A stretch of DNA of 64,000 nucleotides from Lanius collurio (Eukaryota; Chordata; Aves; Passeriformes; Laniidae). The number at the start of each line of letters is the position of its first letter. Position 1 is the first letter of the stretch. The notes below the pieces were generated by a model that worked only from the letters and a program-made list of their open reading frames with translations, was not told where the DNA came from and did no database searches. A program made the position numbers and the translations under genes. Positions 38,701 to 48,300 of the stretch are shown here, piece by piece. The DNA lies in the NCBI GenBank assembly GCA_020086605.1, contig JACBWW010000069.1:1594796-1658795 (forward strand), read 5' to 3'.

Positions 38701-41700
38701 CCACACGTGAACTGGAGGAATGTGGTACAACTGGAGCCCAGCTGCTCAGCCCAGCGCGTCCCCTCTTCCTGTGTGTCCTCACCCCAGGAGTCATCATGGA
38801 AATGACAAAAGGCACTGCATGAGCCTCCTGTTTACCACAGAGCAGTGCACACCTCCTGCACCCCGACCTTTGGCTGCCACCAAAAATCCCTTGGCCCAGA
38901 AACACAGAGCTCAGCAGTCACACAGTGAGAGCACTGGGGTAATTTGGCAATCCTCAGTTTCAGAGCTGGATTAATGGGCACAGACTCTGCCTGCACAGAA
39001 TTACCAATTCCCATCCAACACATCAGCAAGAAGTTGAATGATCTGTCAAAGAATACAGGAATAAATTAAGTTCTGACTGTGGAGAGAAGACAGAAGTATT
39101 TGTGAAAGCCTGTAGAAATTACAGCTCACCACGTGCTTCAGCAGCGATGTCAAACAGCTCCTACCAACTTCTCCAGCACATTTCTCCTAAGCAAACATTT
39201 CCATTTCTTTATATAGTTCTGATTTCAATTGCATTGTATCCTGGAACTCATTTTTCTTTATCTATCTTTAGCCTTTCAATTTGGCAAAGAAACAAAACTT
39301 GGGATGAATTATTATAGGAACTCCCATAAAATGTAAACTGAGAGAATATCTCAAATTACCCATGAAATGTTTCTCTTTCCTCAAGTCTTATCACATTAAG
39401 GTGAGATTTTTGGTGGTTACCTGGCTTATTTCTGCATGTTCATGATCAGAGAAAAGCAAACAGAGAGAGGGGCTTCCTAATCTACATGAGCTGATTAATG
39501 CTGAAGGAGTTGAGGGCACTACACTCACTATAACTCCCTTGCTGCAAAAAGTCACCATTCCTAATCACAACCCACAGCCTGGAGAAATTAGACAGGCTCA
39601 GACGTCACAATTAATATTGTCTTTGGCTTTTGCCATCTGCAGACACACAAAGCAAAGCAATTCAGTAGTCTGGGAAACACACTCTGAGAATTTATGCACA
39701 TGACAGGCTGGAGGACACTCCCAGGAGGAAGAAGAAGCTCTGAGCTGAGACCAACATCAAGATGCCAGCTTGGCTTTTGAATATAGAACACATTACTCAT
39801 GAAAAGAAGAATGCCACTGACTGTTTTAGTGGTGGACTTCTGGACTACTCATCCTTAATTGTAGCTCTCCTTCAGTAATTAATCTTAACAGCTCCTCAGT
39901 CTCTCCCCCTCACGGATATGGGGTGTGATTTTTGCCAGACAGATGAAAAACTTCCAATTTTACTGTAGCTCTTCTAAAAATTAGCACACAAAATAGTCCC
40001 AAGAAATCTGGAATAATTAGAACATGAAATTGTTTGTCTTCATATAAGGAAAACTCACAAGAAAATTCTAAAAATAAACCACTGTTGGATACAAGGAGTA
40101 ATGCTTCTTTACATTTAACTAGGAAGATAATGATCCTTTTTCTCTCCTGTAACACTTCAAAAAGACAAATGGGGGCCCAAGTGCCCCCAAACACTTCCAC
40201 ATTCTGAATTTCTCATGCCAAGCCACCCAGCAAAGCCCTTGTCATGACACTCCTCCAGCACTGGCTGATCTAAAATTAACCCAGGTACTACTAGAAGGCA
40301 TAAAATCAACAGATAAATAACGATGGCTGTAAACACCAGCTGAAATGCAGCCAGTGAACTGCACCTGCCCCTGCATGGCTTTGGATTCAGTGGTGCCTGG
40401 TCACCATTTAAAACACCTCCCCCTCTCCCAGGGCTCACATCACAAGAAATTCAGAGACACCCACAAAGAGCAAACAAAGAAAACAGGTCTCTTCCCCAGT
40501 CTTACATCAGTCATTCCAAGTATTAATTAGGCAACACAAAGAAAATATTTCAGGAACAGCTTAAAAATAATTCCATTATCCTCAAAACCCAAGCTTTTTG
40601 TCCCTCCACAGAGTGTTCCTGCTGCCATCAAGGATATTCAGGTTGTTCACATTGTGTTATTCATATAGGTGTGCTGTTCCTTTGATTCACTAAAAAAAAT
40701 TTGCCATTTTTAATGAATTGCACTACTGCAATTCATTCATGGGAAAGTTCTGCACAGCAAGAGAAACAAAGCCTGGGGAAATGGTGTGTGTAGGGAGGCT
40801 CCAGGCTGATGAAACAGCAGTGATCCCCACAGATGGAACTGTGATGTCCAGGCGGGGGAGGGGGGGAAAGATAGAAAAAAAAATTAGAAAGAGATTTAAT
40901 TCTTGCAGTTAAAAAAAAAAACAAAACAGTGTAAATATACAGGAGCTTTTCCAGCCACAGACAAATGGGGAAGTGAAAGCATCTCAGGTGGATGCAGTGA
41001 CAACTGTCAGACAGAAAAGCTGATCCTGTCTCATATGAGAAGATAAAGAGGGTTTTCTCTTACACTCGTGCTTCTGGTTCTTTGGCTAAAACTGCTTCTT
41101 TATGACTTCATTTTTCTGATGGCCAGAGACTTCTTAAGCCTTGCTTAATACAGAACAACTCTAACAAAGGCTACAGTTGAATTCCTATAATTAAACCTGA
41201 TATTTAGCCAAAAACTTAAGCTACAAAAGACAGGAAAATACCAAACTCAGTTTATGTTCCAAGCTCCATATCTAATCTTTTCACAGAATCTGCAGAAAAC
41301 CCCTAGCAGTCTCACACAACTACACGTTTTCCACCTATTTTAGAAAGAGTAAATATAATTTGTGGTTCTACAACACAGCTTTTTTGTTAAAAAAAAAAAA
41401 AAAAAAAAAAGAAAGCCCATCCAGTAGCAGACTAAGGTGTCAGTTCTGCAAGCTGACTCACACTGGCTGACAGCCTTTCCCCACACCCGTGGATGTTGGT
41501 GGCTGAAAGGCACCACTGTCCCCTTGTTTCTGGGGACAAAAGGAGCCTTTGGAGTGAGGTCACCACCACCCCATACGCTGCTTGCCACCTTACCAAAATA
41601 GCTCCAGGGATCAGTCCCAACAGCTGCTAACGAAGCTGCGAGTGAGGGACCAAGAACACGGTGCCAGCCAAGAATCAGAGCTATTCCAGACATGGCAATG

Positions 41701-42631
41701 GGAGGCTTTTTAAGAATCTGGGATGGACACACTGCGAACAACAACGACGGAGAAGCCATCTGAGTCATATAATGAGGAAAATTTGTTTATGGGCATAGCA
41801 CTCATCATAGCACTCACTAGAGAGCCAGTGCTCTAAAAGGAGCAGGATGGCACATGATTAACTCAAGTAGAGTATTTTTTGTAATCCTAAAGGGTGTCCA
41901 CATTTATGGCTATACACATAACAAAGTGTTTATTTTCTTTCTTACACACCTTCCTTATTTTGCTTAAAGATGTAGAAAACTACTGTTTCAAAGCGTGTTG
42001 CTGACAACAGGTAACCCATTTGAAATAATTCACAACACAGGTCTCTCTTTGTGCCCTAAACTGTCCGGAGCTTCTGTGGCTACACCGACACGGACACGTC
42101 TGCTGAGAGCTGCCCCTGACTGAGTGAAAGTTGGAGTGATTTCTTAATTATTATTACAACTATTATTATTTCAAGGTTCGTACCTCATCCTACTGCGTCC
42201 GCCCCCAGCCCCAGGGTGGGCCCGGCAGCCCCCGGAGCGTTCCCTCGCCCAAACCCCGAGCCCCCCAACGCCCAGGACAGCGGGGAAGGGGCACGACCTG
42301 GGCCCCCATCCCCCTGCCCTGAGGCACGGCCCTAAGAGCCCCCGAAGCGAGGCGACCCGCGGCAGGGCAGGGAGAGGCCGTCCCGTTCCCCTCAGCGCCG
42401 CCGGTACCTCTCGGAGTCGCGCCCATCGAAGAAGACGAAGTCGCCGCTCTGGACGCACTTGGCGCAGGTGAGGCGGCGACGCGTGGTGTTGCAGAGCGGG
42501 CACCGCTCCACCGCCACGTAGAGACCCTCGGCGTCCTCCTCAGCGCCCCGCAGAGCCCCGGGCCCGGCCGCGGCCCCACTGCCCCCGCCCGGCCCCGCGG
42601 GCTGCGGCCGGCGGCCGCTGGGAGCCGCCAT
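26454..42631 (-). CDS. ATG14: ATG14 (Barkor), full coding span, ten exons, 493 aa
   Basis: ATG14 directs the class III PI3-kinase complex I (VPS34, VPS15, Beclin 1) to the ER, where PI3P is made at autophagosome initiation sites. It also promotes autophagosome-lysosome fusion with STX17. The exons, 5' to 3', are 42631-42408, 37653-37591, 37456-37414, 37006-36925, 32713-32476, 31928-31699, 31209-31092, 30021-29931, 29820-29735 and 26760-26454: 1482 bases, 493 residues plus stop, against 492 in human. The N-terminus carries two CxxC pairs (C44, C47, C56, C59) matching the cysteines needed for ER targeting. Exons 2-5 encode the coiled coil that binds Beclin 1. The C-terminus is the BATS membrane-curvature region (about residues 413-493), with an LC3-interacting WENL motif at 436-439 and the ending [10 protein letters not shown]. 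All phases join without a frameshift. TBPL2 lies upstream on the same strand and FBXO34 converges from the other side. Confidence 0.97.
27160..27291 (+). repeat. CR1 LINE fragment, sense
   Basis: GGAACAGGCTGCCCAGAGAG followed by GTCTCTCCTGGAGACACTCC, typical of another CR1 subfamily. It abuts an antisense CR1 tail to tail. Confidence 0.7.
27296..27690 (-). repeat. CR1 LINE fragment, antisense
   Basis: TCACAGAATGGGTCAGGTTG through GAAGTTCTTCCTCACATTCA and a reversed ORF2 end. The divergent 3' UTR suggests an older subfamily than the copies at 22.4 and 47.5 kb. Confidence 0.75.
27926..28008 (-). repeat. CR1 LINE 3' fragment
   Basis: AATCATGGAATCATTTAGAT, then GGAAAAGACACCCAAGATCA and GTCCAACC; a short antisense tail. 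Confidence 0.7.
28312..28500 (-). repeat. Ancient CR1-like element of archosaur/turtle type
   Basis: GGCCAGAAGGGACCATGAGA, TGACCTCCT, a CAAAGGCCACTACGT-like segment and CAACTCCTGCCTGA resemble the old CR1 subfamilies abundant in turtles and crocodilians rather than the younger avian ones. The assignment rests on memory of the consensus. Confidence 0.55.
29735..29820 (-). CDS. ATG14: ATG14 coding exon 9
   Basis: An 86-base exon, acceptor ACATGTCAG, donor GGCAG|GTAAGA. It encodes [20 protein letters not shown] and SPDTENLG. The intron after it (26761-29734) holds several CR1 pieces. Confidence 0.95.
29931..30021 (-). CDS. ATG14: ATG14 coding exon 8
   Basis: A 91-base exon, acceptor TTTTAACAG, donor CAG|GTAGGA. 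It encodes [20 protein letters not shown] and [10 protein letters not shown], ending in phase 0. Confidence 0.94.
30401..30482 (-). repeat. CR1 LINE 3' fragment
   Basis: AATCACAGAATGGTTTGAGT plus TGGAAGGGACCTTCAAGATC, antisense, within ATG14 intron 7. Confidence 0.85.
31092..31209 (-). CDS. ATG14: ATG14 coding exon 7 (GC splice donor)
   Basis: A 118-base exon, acceptor CTTTCAG. The donor is AACAG|GCAAGT, a GC-AG intron with otherwise perfect donor context. It encodes [20 protein letters not shown] and [11 protein letters not shown]. The phase (AG plus T of the next exon makes Ser) agrees with the human CNSEF junction, so the GC donor is needed. Confidence 0.92.
31496..31560 (-). repeat. CR1 LINE 3' fragment (short)
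   Basis: TTGGTTTGGGTTGGAATGAC followed by CCTAAAGACCACCTAGCTCC, antisense, in ATG14 intron 6. Confidence 0.7.
31699..31928 (-). CDS. ATG14: ATG14 coding exon 6
   Basis: A 230-base exon, acceptor CCCTACAG, donor CCTG|GTAAGG. It encodes [20 protein letters not shown] and the conserved [19 protein letters not shown] stretch through [11 protein letters not shown]. Confidence 0.96.
32108..32260 (-). repeat. CR1 LINE 3' fragment
   Basis: AGGAATGGTTTGGGTTGGAA through CACTTCCAGGGATGGGGC. It is antisense to the window but in the sense orientation of ATG14, and lies in intron 5. Confidence 0.88.
32476..32713 (-). CDS. ATG14: ATG14 coding exon 5
   Basis: A 238-base exon, acceptor TTCTCACAG, donor ATGAG|GTATGG. 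It encodes the end of the coiled coil, including [20 protein letters not shown] and [17 protein letters not shown]. Confidence 0.96.
32714..36924 (-). other. ATG14: ATG14 intron 4
   Basis: A 4.2-kb intron with one CR1 fragment (about 33340-33430). Otherwise it is AT-rich unique-looking sequence, and no second gene was seen. Confidence 0.8.
33340..33430 (+). repeat. CR1-like 3' fragment
   Basis: TTGGGCCTGATGATCTTAAG followed by TTTTGCAACCTTGATGATCC, the tail type of another CR1 subfamily; short and diverged. Confidence 0.55.
36925..37006 (-). CDS. ATG14: ATG14 coding exon 4
   Basis: An 82-base exon, acceptor TTTTTCAG, donor AC|GTGAGT. It encodes [20 protein letters not shown] followed by a divergent ENDEMTR, within the Beclin 1-binding coiled coil. 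Confidence 0.94.
37414..37456 (-). CDS. ATG14: ATG14 coding exon 3
   Basis: A 43-base exon too short to stand out as an open frame. The acceptor is TTCTCTAG and the donor CTG|GTGAGT. It encodes [14 protein letters not shown], matching the human coiled-coil segment, and restores phase 0. Confidence 0.92.
37591..37653 (-). CDS. ATG14: ATG14 coding exon 2
   Basis: A 63-base exon, acceptor CTCTTCCAG, donor CA|GTAAGT. It encodes [20 protein letters not shown], the start of the coiled coil, and keeps phase 2. Confidence 0.93.
37654..42407 (-). other. ATG14: ATG14 intron 1
   Basis: A 4.75-kb first intron, donor GTACCG and acceptor CTCTTCCAG. It holds a CR1 end at about 38240-38378 and an A run at 41389-41410. 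No coding exon was recognised. Confidence 0.8.
38240..38378 (+). repeat. CR1 LINE 3' fragment
   Basis: CTCCATCCCTGAAGTGTTCA, GGTTGGAACTAGATGGTCC, and a TGATTTTATGATTTTAT tail; in ATG14 intron 1. Confidence 0.85.
42408..42631 (-). CDS. ATG14: ATG14 coding exon 1
   Basis: Residues 1-74 plus two bases. The ATG has A at -3 and G at +4. The exon contains [17 protein letters not shown] and [10 protein letters not shown], the cysteine-rich ER-targeting segment. The donor reads GAGAG|GTACCG. The Gly/Ala/Pro-rich residues 8-30 differ from mammals; the rest is near identical. Confidence 0.96.
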
Positions 42632-42647
42632 GTTGGGCGCCGCGGGT

Positions 42648-42653
42648 CACGTG
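42648..42653. promoter_or_regulatory. CACGTG E-box, CLEAR-like
   Basis: The palindrome CACGTG within GTCACGTGGG lies 17 bases upstream of the ATG14 start codon. GTCACGTGAC is the CLEAR element bound by TFEB/TFE3, and USF binds the same core. Function is inferred from motif and position only. Confidence 0.45.
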
Positions 42654-43084
42654 GGACGCTGTTGCCGGGCAGGGCATTGTGGGAAGGGGCGCTGAGGCGG
42701 CGGGCGGGAGCGGGGGAGGCTGCGGGACGGGCCGCGCTGCGCCGGGAAAAATCCTGGTTTTAATATAAACTGTGCCCATTTCCTTCTGCAGAAGGACGGA
42801 GAGTGCGCCTGTCCTGCTCCCAGAGCGACGTGGGGCTTGCATTCTGGTTCCTGGGGCTTCGGAGGTTGCCATGCTGTGGCCATCCGTTAGTAACAGTGCT
42901 GTCGGGACTACGGATACCAGTCAAAGCTGGGCCCTGCATTTACAATAACGTCCAAATAACTTTGCCCAAGTAGCAAATACCGATGCACATCCTTAAAGCC
43001 GACGCGGGGATAGGTGCCCTCAACCCAGCCTCCATGGTGGAGCCACGGTGAGGAGTTAAATACATAGGGATAAAGGAGAGTTGA

Positions 43085-43345
43085 GGAGAAGGCACCTTAA
43101 AGATCATCCAGCTCCAACCTCCTGACCTGAAAAAGGACACCTTCCACTGTCCCAGCGTGCTCCAAGCTCCATCCAGCCTGGCCTCGGACACTTCCAGGGA
43201 TCCAGGGGCAGCCACAGCTTCTCTGGGTAACCTGTGCTGGGGCCTCACCACCCCTTTTCCGAGTAAAGAATTTTTTTCCTGATAACTAATATTTCCTAAT
43301 ATGAACCTACTCTCGATTTGAAGCCATTCCCTCTTCTGTCTGGAG
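43085..43345 (-). repeat. CR1 LINE 3' fragment
   Basis: CACCTTAAAGATCATCCAGC through CAGCCACAGCTTCTCTGGGT and the reversed end of ORF2 (ATATTTCCTAATATGAACCT). Confidence 0.85.
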
Positions 43346-45318
43346 TGGGAATGACCAGACAATTAGAGGAGATGGAGTCCACAGATGCCAGAATAACTTA
43401 AAGCAATATCCCCCTTCCCAAAAGAAGGAAACGCAACTACAACAACAAAACATTGCTCTACTCTTCTTTTTTTTTTTTTTTTTTGGTAAGAGCAATTCCC
43501 AGCCTACATTATTCCCCCTTCCTACCCTTATCAAACACTAGCAGGAACAGCACTATGGAGGTAGAACCAAGACTGTTGTTTTTAAGACAAGAGTTACCAC
43601 AGCAAACACTAGGTTAATCGGTAGCTCAGTGAAAAGGCACAGAGCCCATTTCTTATCTCTAAGGCTTTATCCATACTTCTAAAGAGCACTAATTTTACCC
43701 CTGAAATCATGTGGGCAAGCTCATGAGCAAAATGTCATTTCTTGAAAAGGGCTCATCTTGGATAAACTTTTGTTTTCCCCTCAAAACCTCAATAAAACGA
43801 GGGTGTTTTCACTTAGAAAATATTGTTGTAACTGAAGCTCATCAGCTGCTACTACAGCTACAGTGCAAATAAAAGTCCAGCCCATGGCTGTGGAAAGTCT
43901 CCAGTATTAGAAAGCAAACAGAAAAGTAAGCCTGTGTTTAAAATAGATTTGAGTGTGGAAATCCACAGTTTGACAGAGAAACTGATAACAGCTAATACCA
44001 GTTTATCAGGAGGAAGTACACAAAGCTTTTCAAACTCTTTTCCAGAGAAGCAGAGATAGACATGAAACCACTTGTGAGAGACACATAACAGATGCAGAAG
44101 AAGTCACACCCTCACCGAATCAGAAATAAACTTGTGGCAGCAAAACTAAGCCCAGCCCTGTTCAGAGCTGAGCCATAGCCCACCCCGTGTATTTCCAGCA
44201 AGGACAGAGGAAGATTTTGGCCTGGGTTACATGAACGTCATCTAAGAGCAACCTCTAGTGGTGCTTCCAGACAGGTGCCACACCTTCAGGAGGGGAGGAC
44301 ACAGCACAGATTGTGCTGGCTTGCTTCCAGGGAGTTTCCAGAGCACCCGTGGGATAGGCTTTGCACTGTTCCTGCTCACAGCAGCACCACTCTGAGCAGG
44401 ACACCTTCTGAAAGGAAAGGCTTGAGTTCAAACCAAGTACAGGAAACCCCATTGGTTTTGCTCCAAAATTACCAGATGTAGTGCCATTGGCTGAACTCTG
44501 GTTCAATAGTACACATAATTAGGTCATGAGCATCTTTTTGTATTTTCCTCAAATCCATTTTTAACAAAGTTCCAAACCAACATGTTTTTGTCTGCACCAA
44601 ACTCCCATCGTCTGAGGGCACTTCAGTAATACACTTTGGGTACCATTTAGTTAAAATCTAACTCGCCTCATGTCAAATTCAGTAATTTAATTAGTTACCC
44701 TTCCACCCACAGATTTTCTAGGTATATCCCAGCAGTGAGGACTTGGAATGTCTTCTCTGTAAAAGAAAACCTTGTACCATCACACACAAGAGTTTACCCA
44801 GCCACTGGGATCAGTGTGATTCAGTACTTGTCTTCTAAACACCGAAATCAACTCATGCTGGGATTTGTAAGCCATATTATAGACAATCTATTTTGAGTTT
44901 AAACATGGAAATACAACATTGAAGGAGCATTTCAGGACACTTTGAGCTGAGGATTTTGATTAAGCCAGTTTGAAGTGCAGTGTGGATTCTCCTGTTCAAC
45001 AGGGGAAGAGACACATAGCTTCTATTACAAAGTATTTTTAAGTGCCACCTTAATATATATTCTATTAAAAGTGCATTCATTTATCAAGTATTTTAGCTTG
45101 ACAGAAGCTGTCAGAACTCAGGTGGATTACAGAGATGATATGAAAGAAAAGAACATTTCACAAACTACAGAAAGGCATCAGTATATGTAGCATCCAGAAA
45201 GGAATCATTTGCTTAATAGCCCACAACTCCACAGTTGGGTCCAGCAATCCCCTTGGCTTCTGTTCCACTCACAGCAGCACAAACCCAGGTGCTGTTCTGG
45301 ATTGCTTTGTGAGCCATG

Positions 45319-45398
45319 TCACGATGGCTTCCTGAAACCTCTTAAAATGGGGTAGATGTTCTCAAATGCCTCATAGATTTCAGAACGGTCTTTTGCTC
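45319..45398 (-). CDS. TBPL2: TBPL2 terminal coding exon 7
   Basis: An 80-base exon, acceptor CATTTAG. It encodes [20 protein letters not shown] and FRKPS and ends in TGA at 45321-45319, the canonical TBP C-terminus. Confidence 0.96.
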
Positions 45399-48300
45399 CT
45401 AAATGGACATTTAAGAAAAAAAAAAACAACTCATGAATTAACAGAGTGCTGAGATTAACTGAGTGCAATTTAAACCTAGTAAGATTACAAACCATGAAGA
45501 AACCCAGGAGACAGAAATTCTGCCCTTAATAGAAAGGTGCTTTCAATCTGCTGCCTTAAAGAACAATTTCTAGCTTGCTTAGCTTTAAGACTAGTCTTGT
45601 TTAATCTGTGGAACCAAAACAGCAATTTTCTGCTTTGACAGGTGCAAAATATTTGCTTTGAAGAAGGAAAAAAGCAACTGAGCACCACCACGGTGTTAAC
45701 TGCTTAAGAATAACAGCTCTGCTTGTTGATAAGGTGAGTGGAAAGGTAGAAACAAGAAGTGAAAAGCCTTTATTTCATACTGGAAGTTGCTCCAGTTTGA
45801 GAACTCTCCTTCTCCAGCTCTGAGAAGCAATTTTAATATGTGTGTTAGGACATCTTTGATTTCAAATCCCTTTCCATGGTACTGCAATCAAATCTTTAAT
45901 AGCAAGTCTTGCACACAAACTGCATTGCAGTAGACAGGAACATTCCTCACCAGCGACACTTCTCATGCTGGTCCAACAAACATCAGCTACAAGAAAACTG
46001 CATTTAAATGAACAAAAAGTTGAACGAAGCCCTGCTCAGGTTGAATGTGTAAACCTTTTCTCATGTCTTCACTTGGACATGAATAATTCATCTGCCTTAC
46101 CACAACTTTTACTTTCAAAAGTAAAGTTACTTTCTTGATTAGAGGAAAAAAACCCACAAACCCTCACAGCTCAGCAAACTCAGTTTTGTCATTACAGCTG
46201 GGCCCAGTATTCACAGCAAATGACTAAGGGAGTGTGCTGCAGGCCCATAAGCAAGGGTATTACAATTAGTGTGCCCCAAAAAATGCAAGCATCAGTGGAA
46301 TGGAACTGACCAGTATGATTTTACTGGACCTAAGAAGGTGGTGGACATTGGAGGGGGAAGCATTTAAGCTTTATCCCAAGTGCCCCATTCAGTTAGCTGA
46401 GCTTATTCCTCATCTAGGATTGTGAGAATCTCTGGCTAAGGCAGCACTTCTCTTGTCTTCCACCTGTCTCAAAGCTGTGTGGTGAATATAAACACAGCAT
46501 TCAGAGCTTCTGGGAACAAGTACCATTTACCTTTCTGTACAGCTGAATAGAAGCATGTTCATGAGCTTCACAAAAAGGATATGCCAGGAGCTCAGGAATT
46601 CACCTTTTTTGACCTGGGATCTGAGGTACAGGTATCTGCTAAGCACACTGACTCAGCAGGACTTTTGCCTCATGAGTGTTTTGCCAAACAGTCTGGAACA
46701 AGCTCTTAGATCTCCACCCTTTCCTCTGATAATCCCTACTAAATATTGTCTGTGAAGTGTTTTAAGAAGTTTGTTTCCTGTCCAAGCAATTTTAAACTGC
46801 TTATTGTAAGGTTCCTATTTAAGTGCCTGAGTAGTTACTGGCATGTCAGCATCCTGTTGGCATCCTCTACACTGGCACGTGGCATCAGGCTTTGAATAAA
46901 AAATACTTAGCATGGAAATCTGAGACTCTATATATGAAACAATACAAGATTCTAGTGCAACAATACTGATGTTATCTGCAGAAAGCACAGATAAGCTGCA
47001 GCAGCCATTAAAAAGATCCCTGAGTGGCTTTACTGTGGCAAGATACTAATTTTTAGTTAATGTTTAATTTAAGTGCTCTCTCAGAAAGAGAGGTAGCACT
47101 GGTCTACAGATACAGAGAGGCACCACTTACCAGTGAGTACAACTTTCCCAGACACAAAGATAAGCAGCACTATTCTTGGCTTGACCATCCTATAAATCAG
47201 GCCAGGGAATAGTTCAGGTTCATAGCTGTTCAAAGCAAGCAGATAAGATTAGTAAAATGCAAATGCTGTTTCAGTGTTGTATGAATAAAGTGCTCTTTAA
47301 TTACACTAACAATAGGGTAATTAACCACACAGATTTTAGCCAACTACCCTGAGAAATGCAGGTCAGCTTTTAGATATCTTGAAGGAAAACCTGTTAAATC
47401 CATCTGAGGCGGGTGGGAGATTTTCATGCTGACTTTTAAAGACTTGTGAGTCCCCTTCTGATTTTCCATGGCATTGGAACCTTTATTGTAATCTTCAAAC
47501 AGTCCTCAATTCATGGAACGGCCTGGGTTGGAAGGAACCTTAAAGATCATCCAGTTCCACCCCCTGCCGTGGGCAGGGACACCTTCCACTATCCCAGGGT
47601 GCTCAAAGCCCCATCCAGCCTGGCCTTGGACACTTCCAGGGATGGGGCAGCCACAGCTTCTGGGCACCCTGTGCCAGGGCCTCACCATCCTCACAGCAAA
47701 TCCTTCCTAGTCTGCAAAGAGCCCTCATCAGGAAGCATCTTCTGCAACTAAAATAACAGCCAAGCATGAATATTTACTATGTATTCAGTTCCTAAATGAA
47801 ATGTAGACTATTAGATGCAGCACTAATAAAAGACAACTGAATTTTGGTTTTGTCAGTGCTGAAATCATCCTTTCCTGATGGCAATATCTAGTTTTGAACA
47901 AGCTGATCTCACAGGCTGAGCTTGCCCCTCACTCTGCTATAGCTTTACTTTCCATTCTTGGCTAAAGAACATCCAAACAGAACTGAAACAACATCCCAGA
48001 AAAACACAGTATAGCTGCATTATGCAAATGCAGTTTGGCTTCATGCCTGAAGGCTGGAAACCTTATTCCTGCAGTCAGGCATCTGCTTTGCTGGCAGTTA
48101 AGAGGCCACCTTGGTATTAATATTCCACAGTGGAGCAAGGGCAAGAACCAGGCTTGAGTGGCTGCAGAGCCTGCTCCAAGGTGCACAGGGTTATACCTGA
48201 TTTCCTCATACCTGCTGAACTGCTGGTGGGTGAGAACCAAGCCTTCCAGCCGGATGGGGAACCTCACATCACAGCTCCCCACCATATTCTGGATCTTGAA

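Larger units (their letters stand above)
42180..42880 (-). promoter_or_regulatory. ATG14: ATG14 CpG-island promoter
   Basis: A sharp rise in G+C and CpG covers exon 1 and about 250 bases upstream. No TATA box lies at a suitable distance. On the minus strand I see a YY1-like CAACATGGCGGC over the start codon (42624-42635), an E-box CACGTG in a CLEAR-like context (42648-42653), and a ZNF143/Staf-like TTCCCACAATGC (42674-42685). Confidence 0.7.
42632..45318. other. ATG14-TBPL2 interval, including the TBPL2 3' UTR
   Basis: Past the ATG14 promoter the sequence holds a minus-strand CR1 (about 43085-43345), an 18-base T run (43467-43484) and AT-rich sequence. The TBPL2 3' UTR must start at 45318 and run leftward. 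I did not find a convincing minus-strand AATAAA close to the stop, so its end is not defined. Confidence 0.55.

Noticed and set aside
41389..41410. 22-base A run in ATG14 intron 1 as a retrogene tail
   Set aside because: The sequence before it contains no recognisable gene body, and flanking repeats were not seen.
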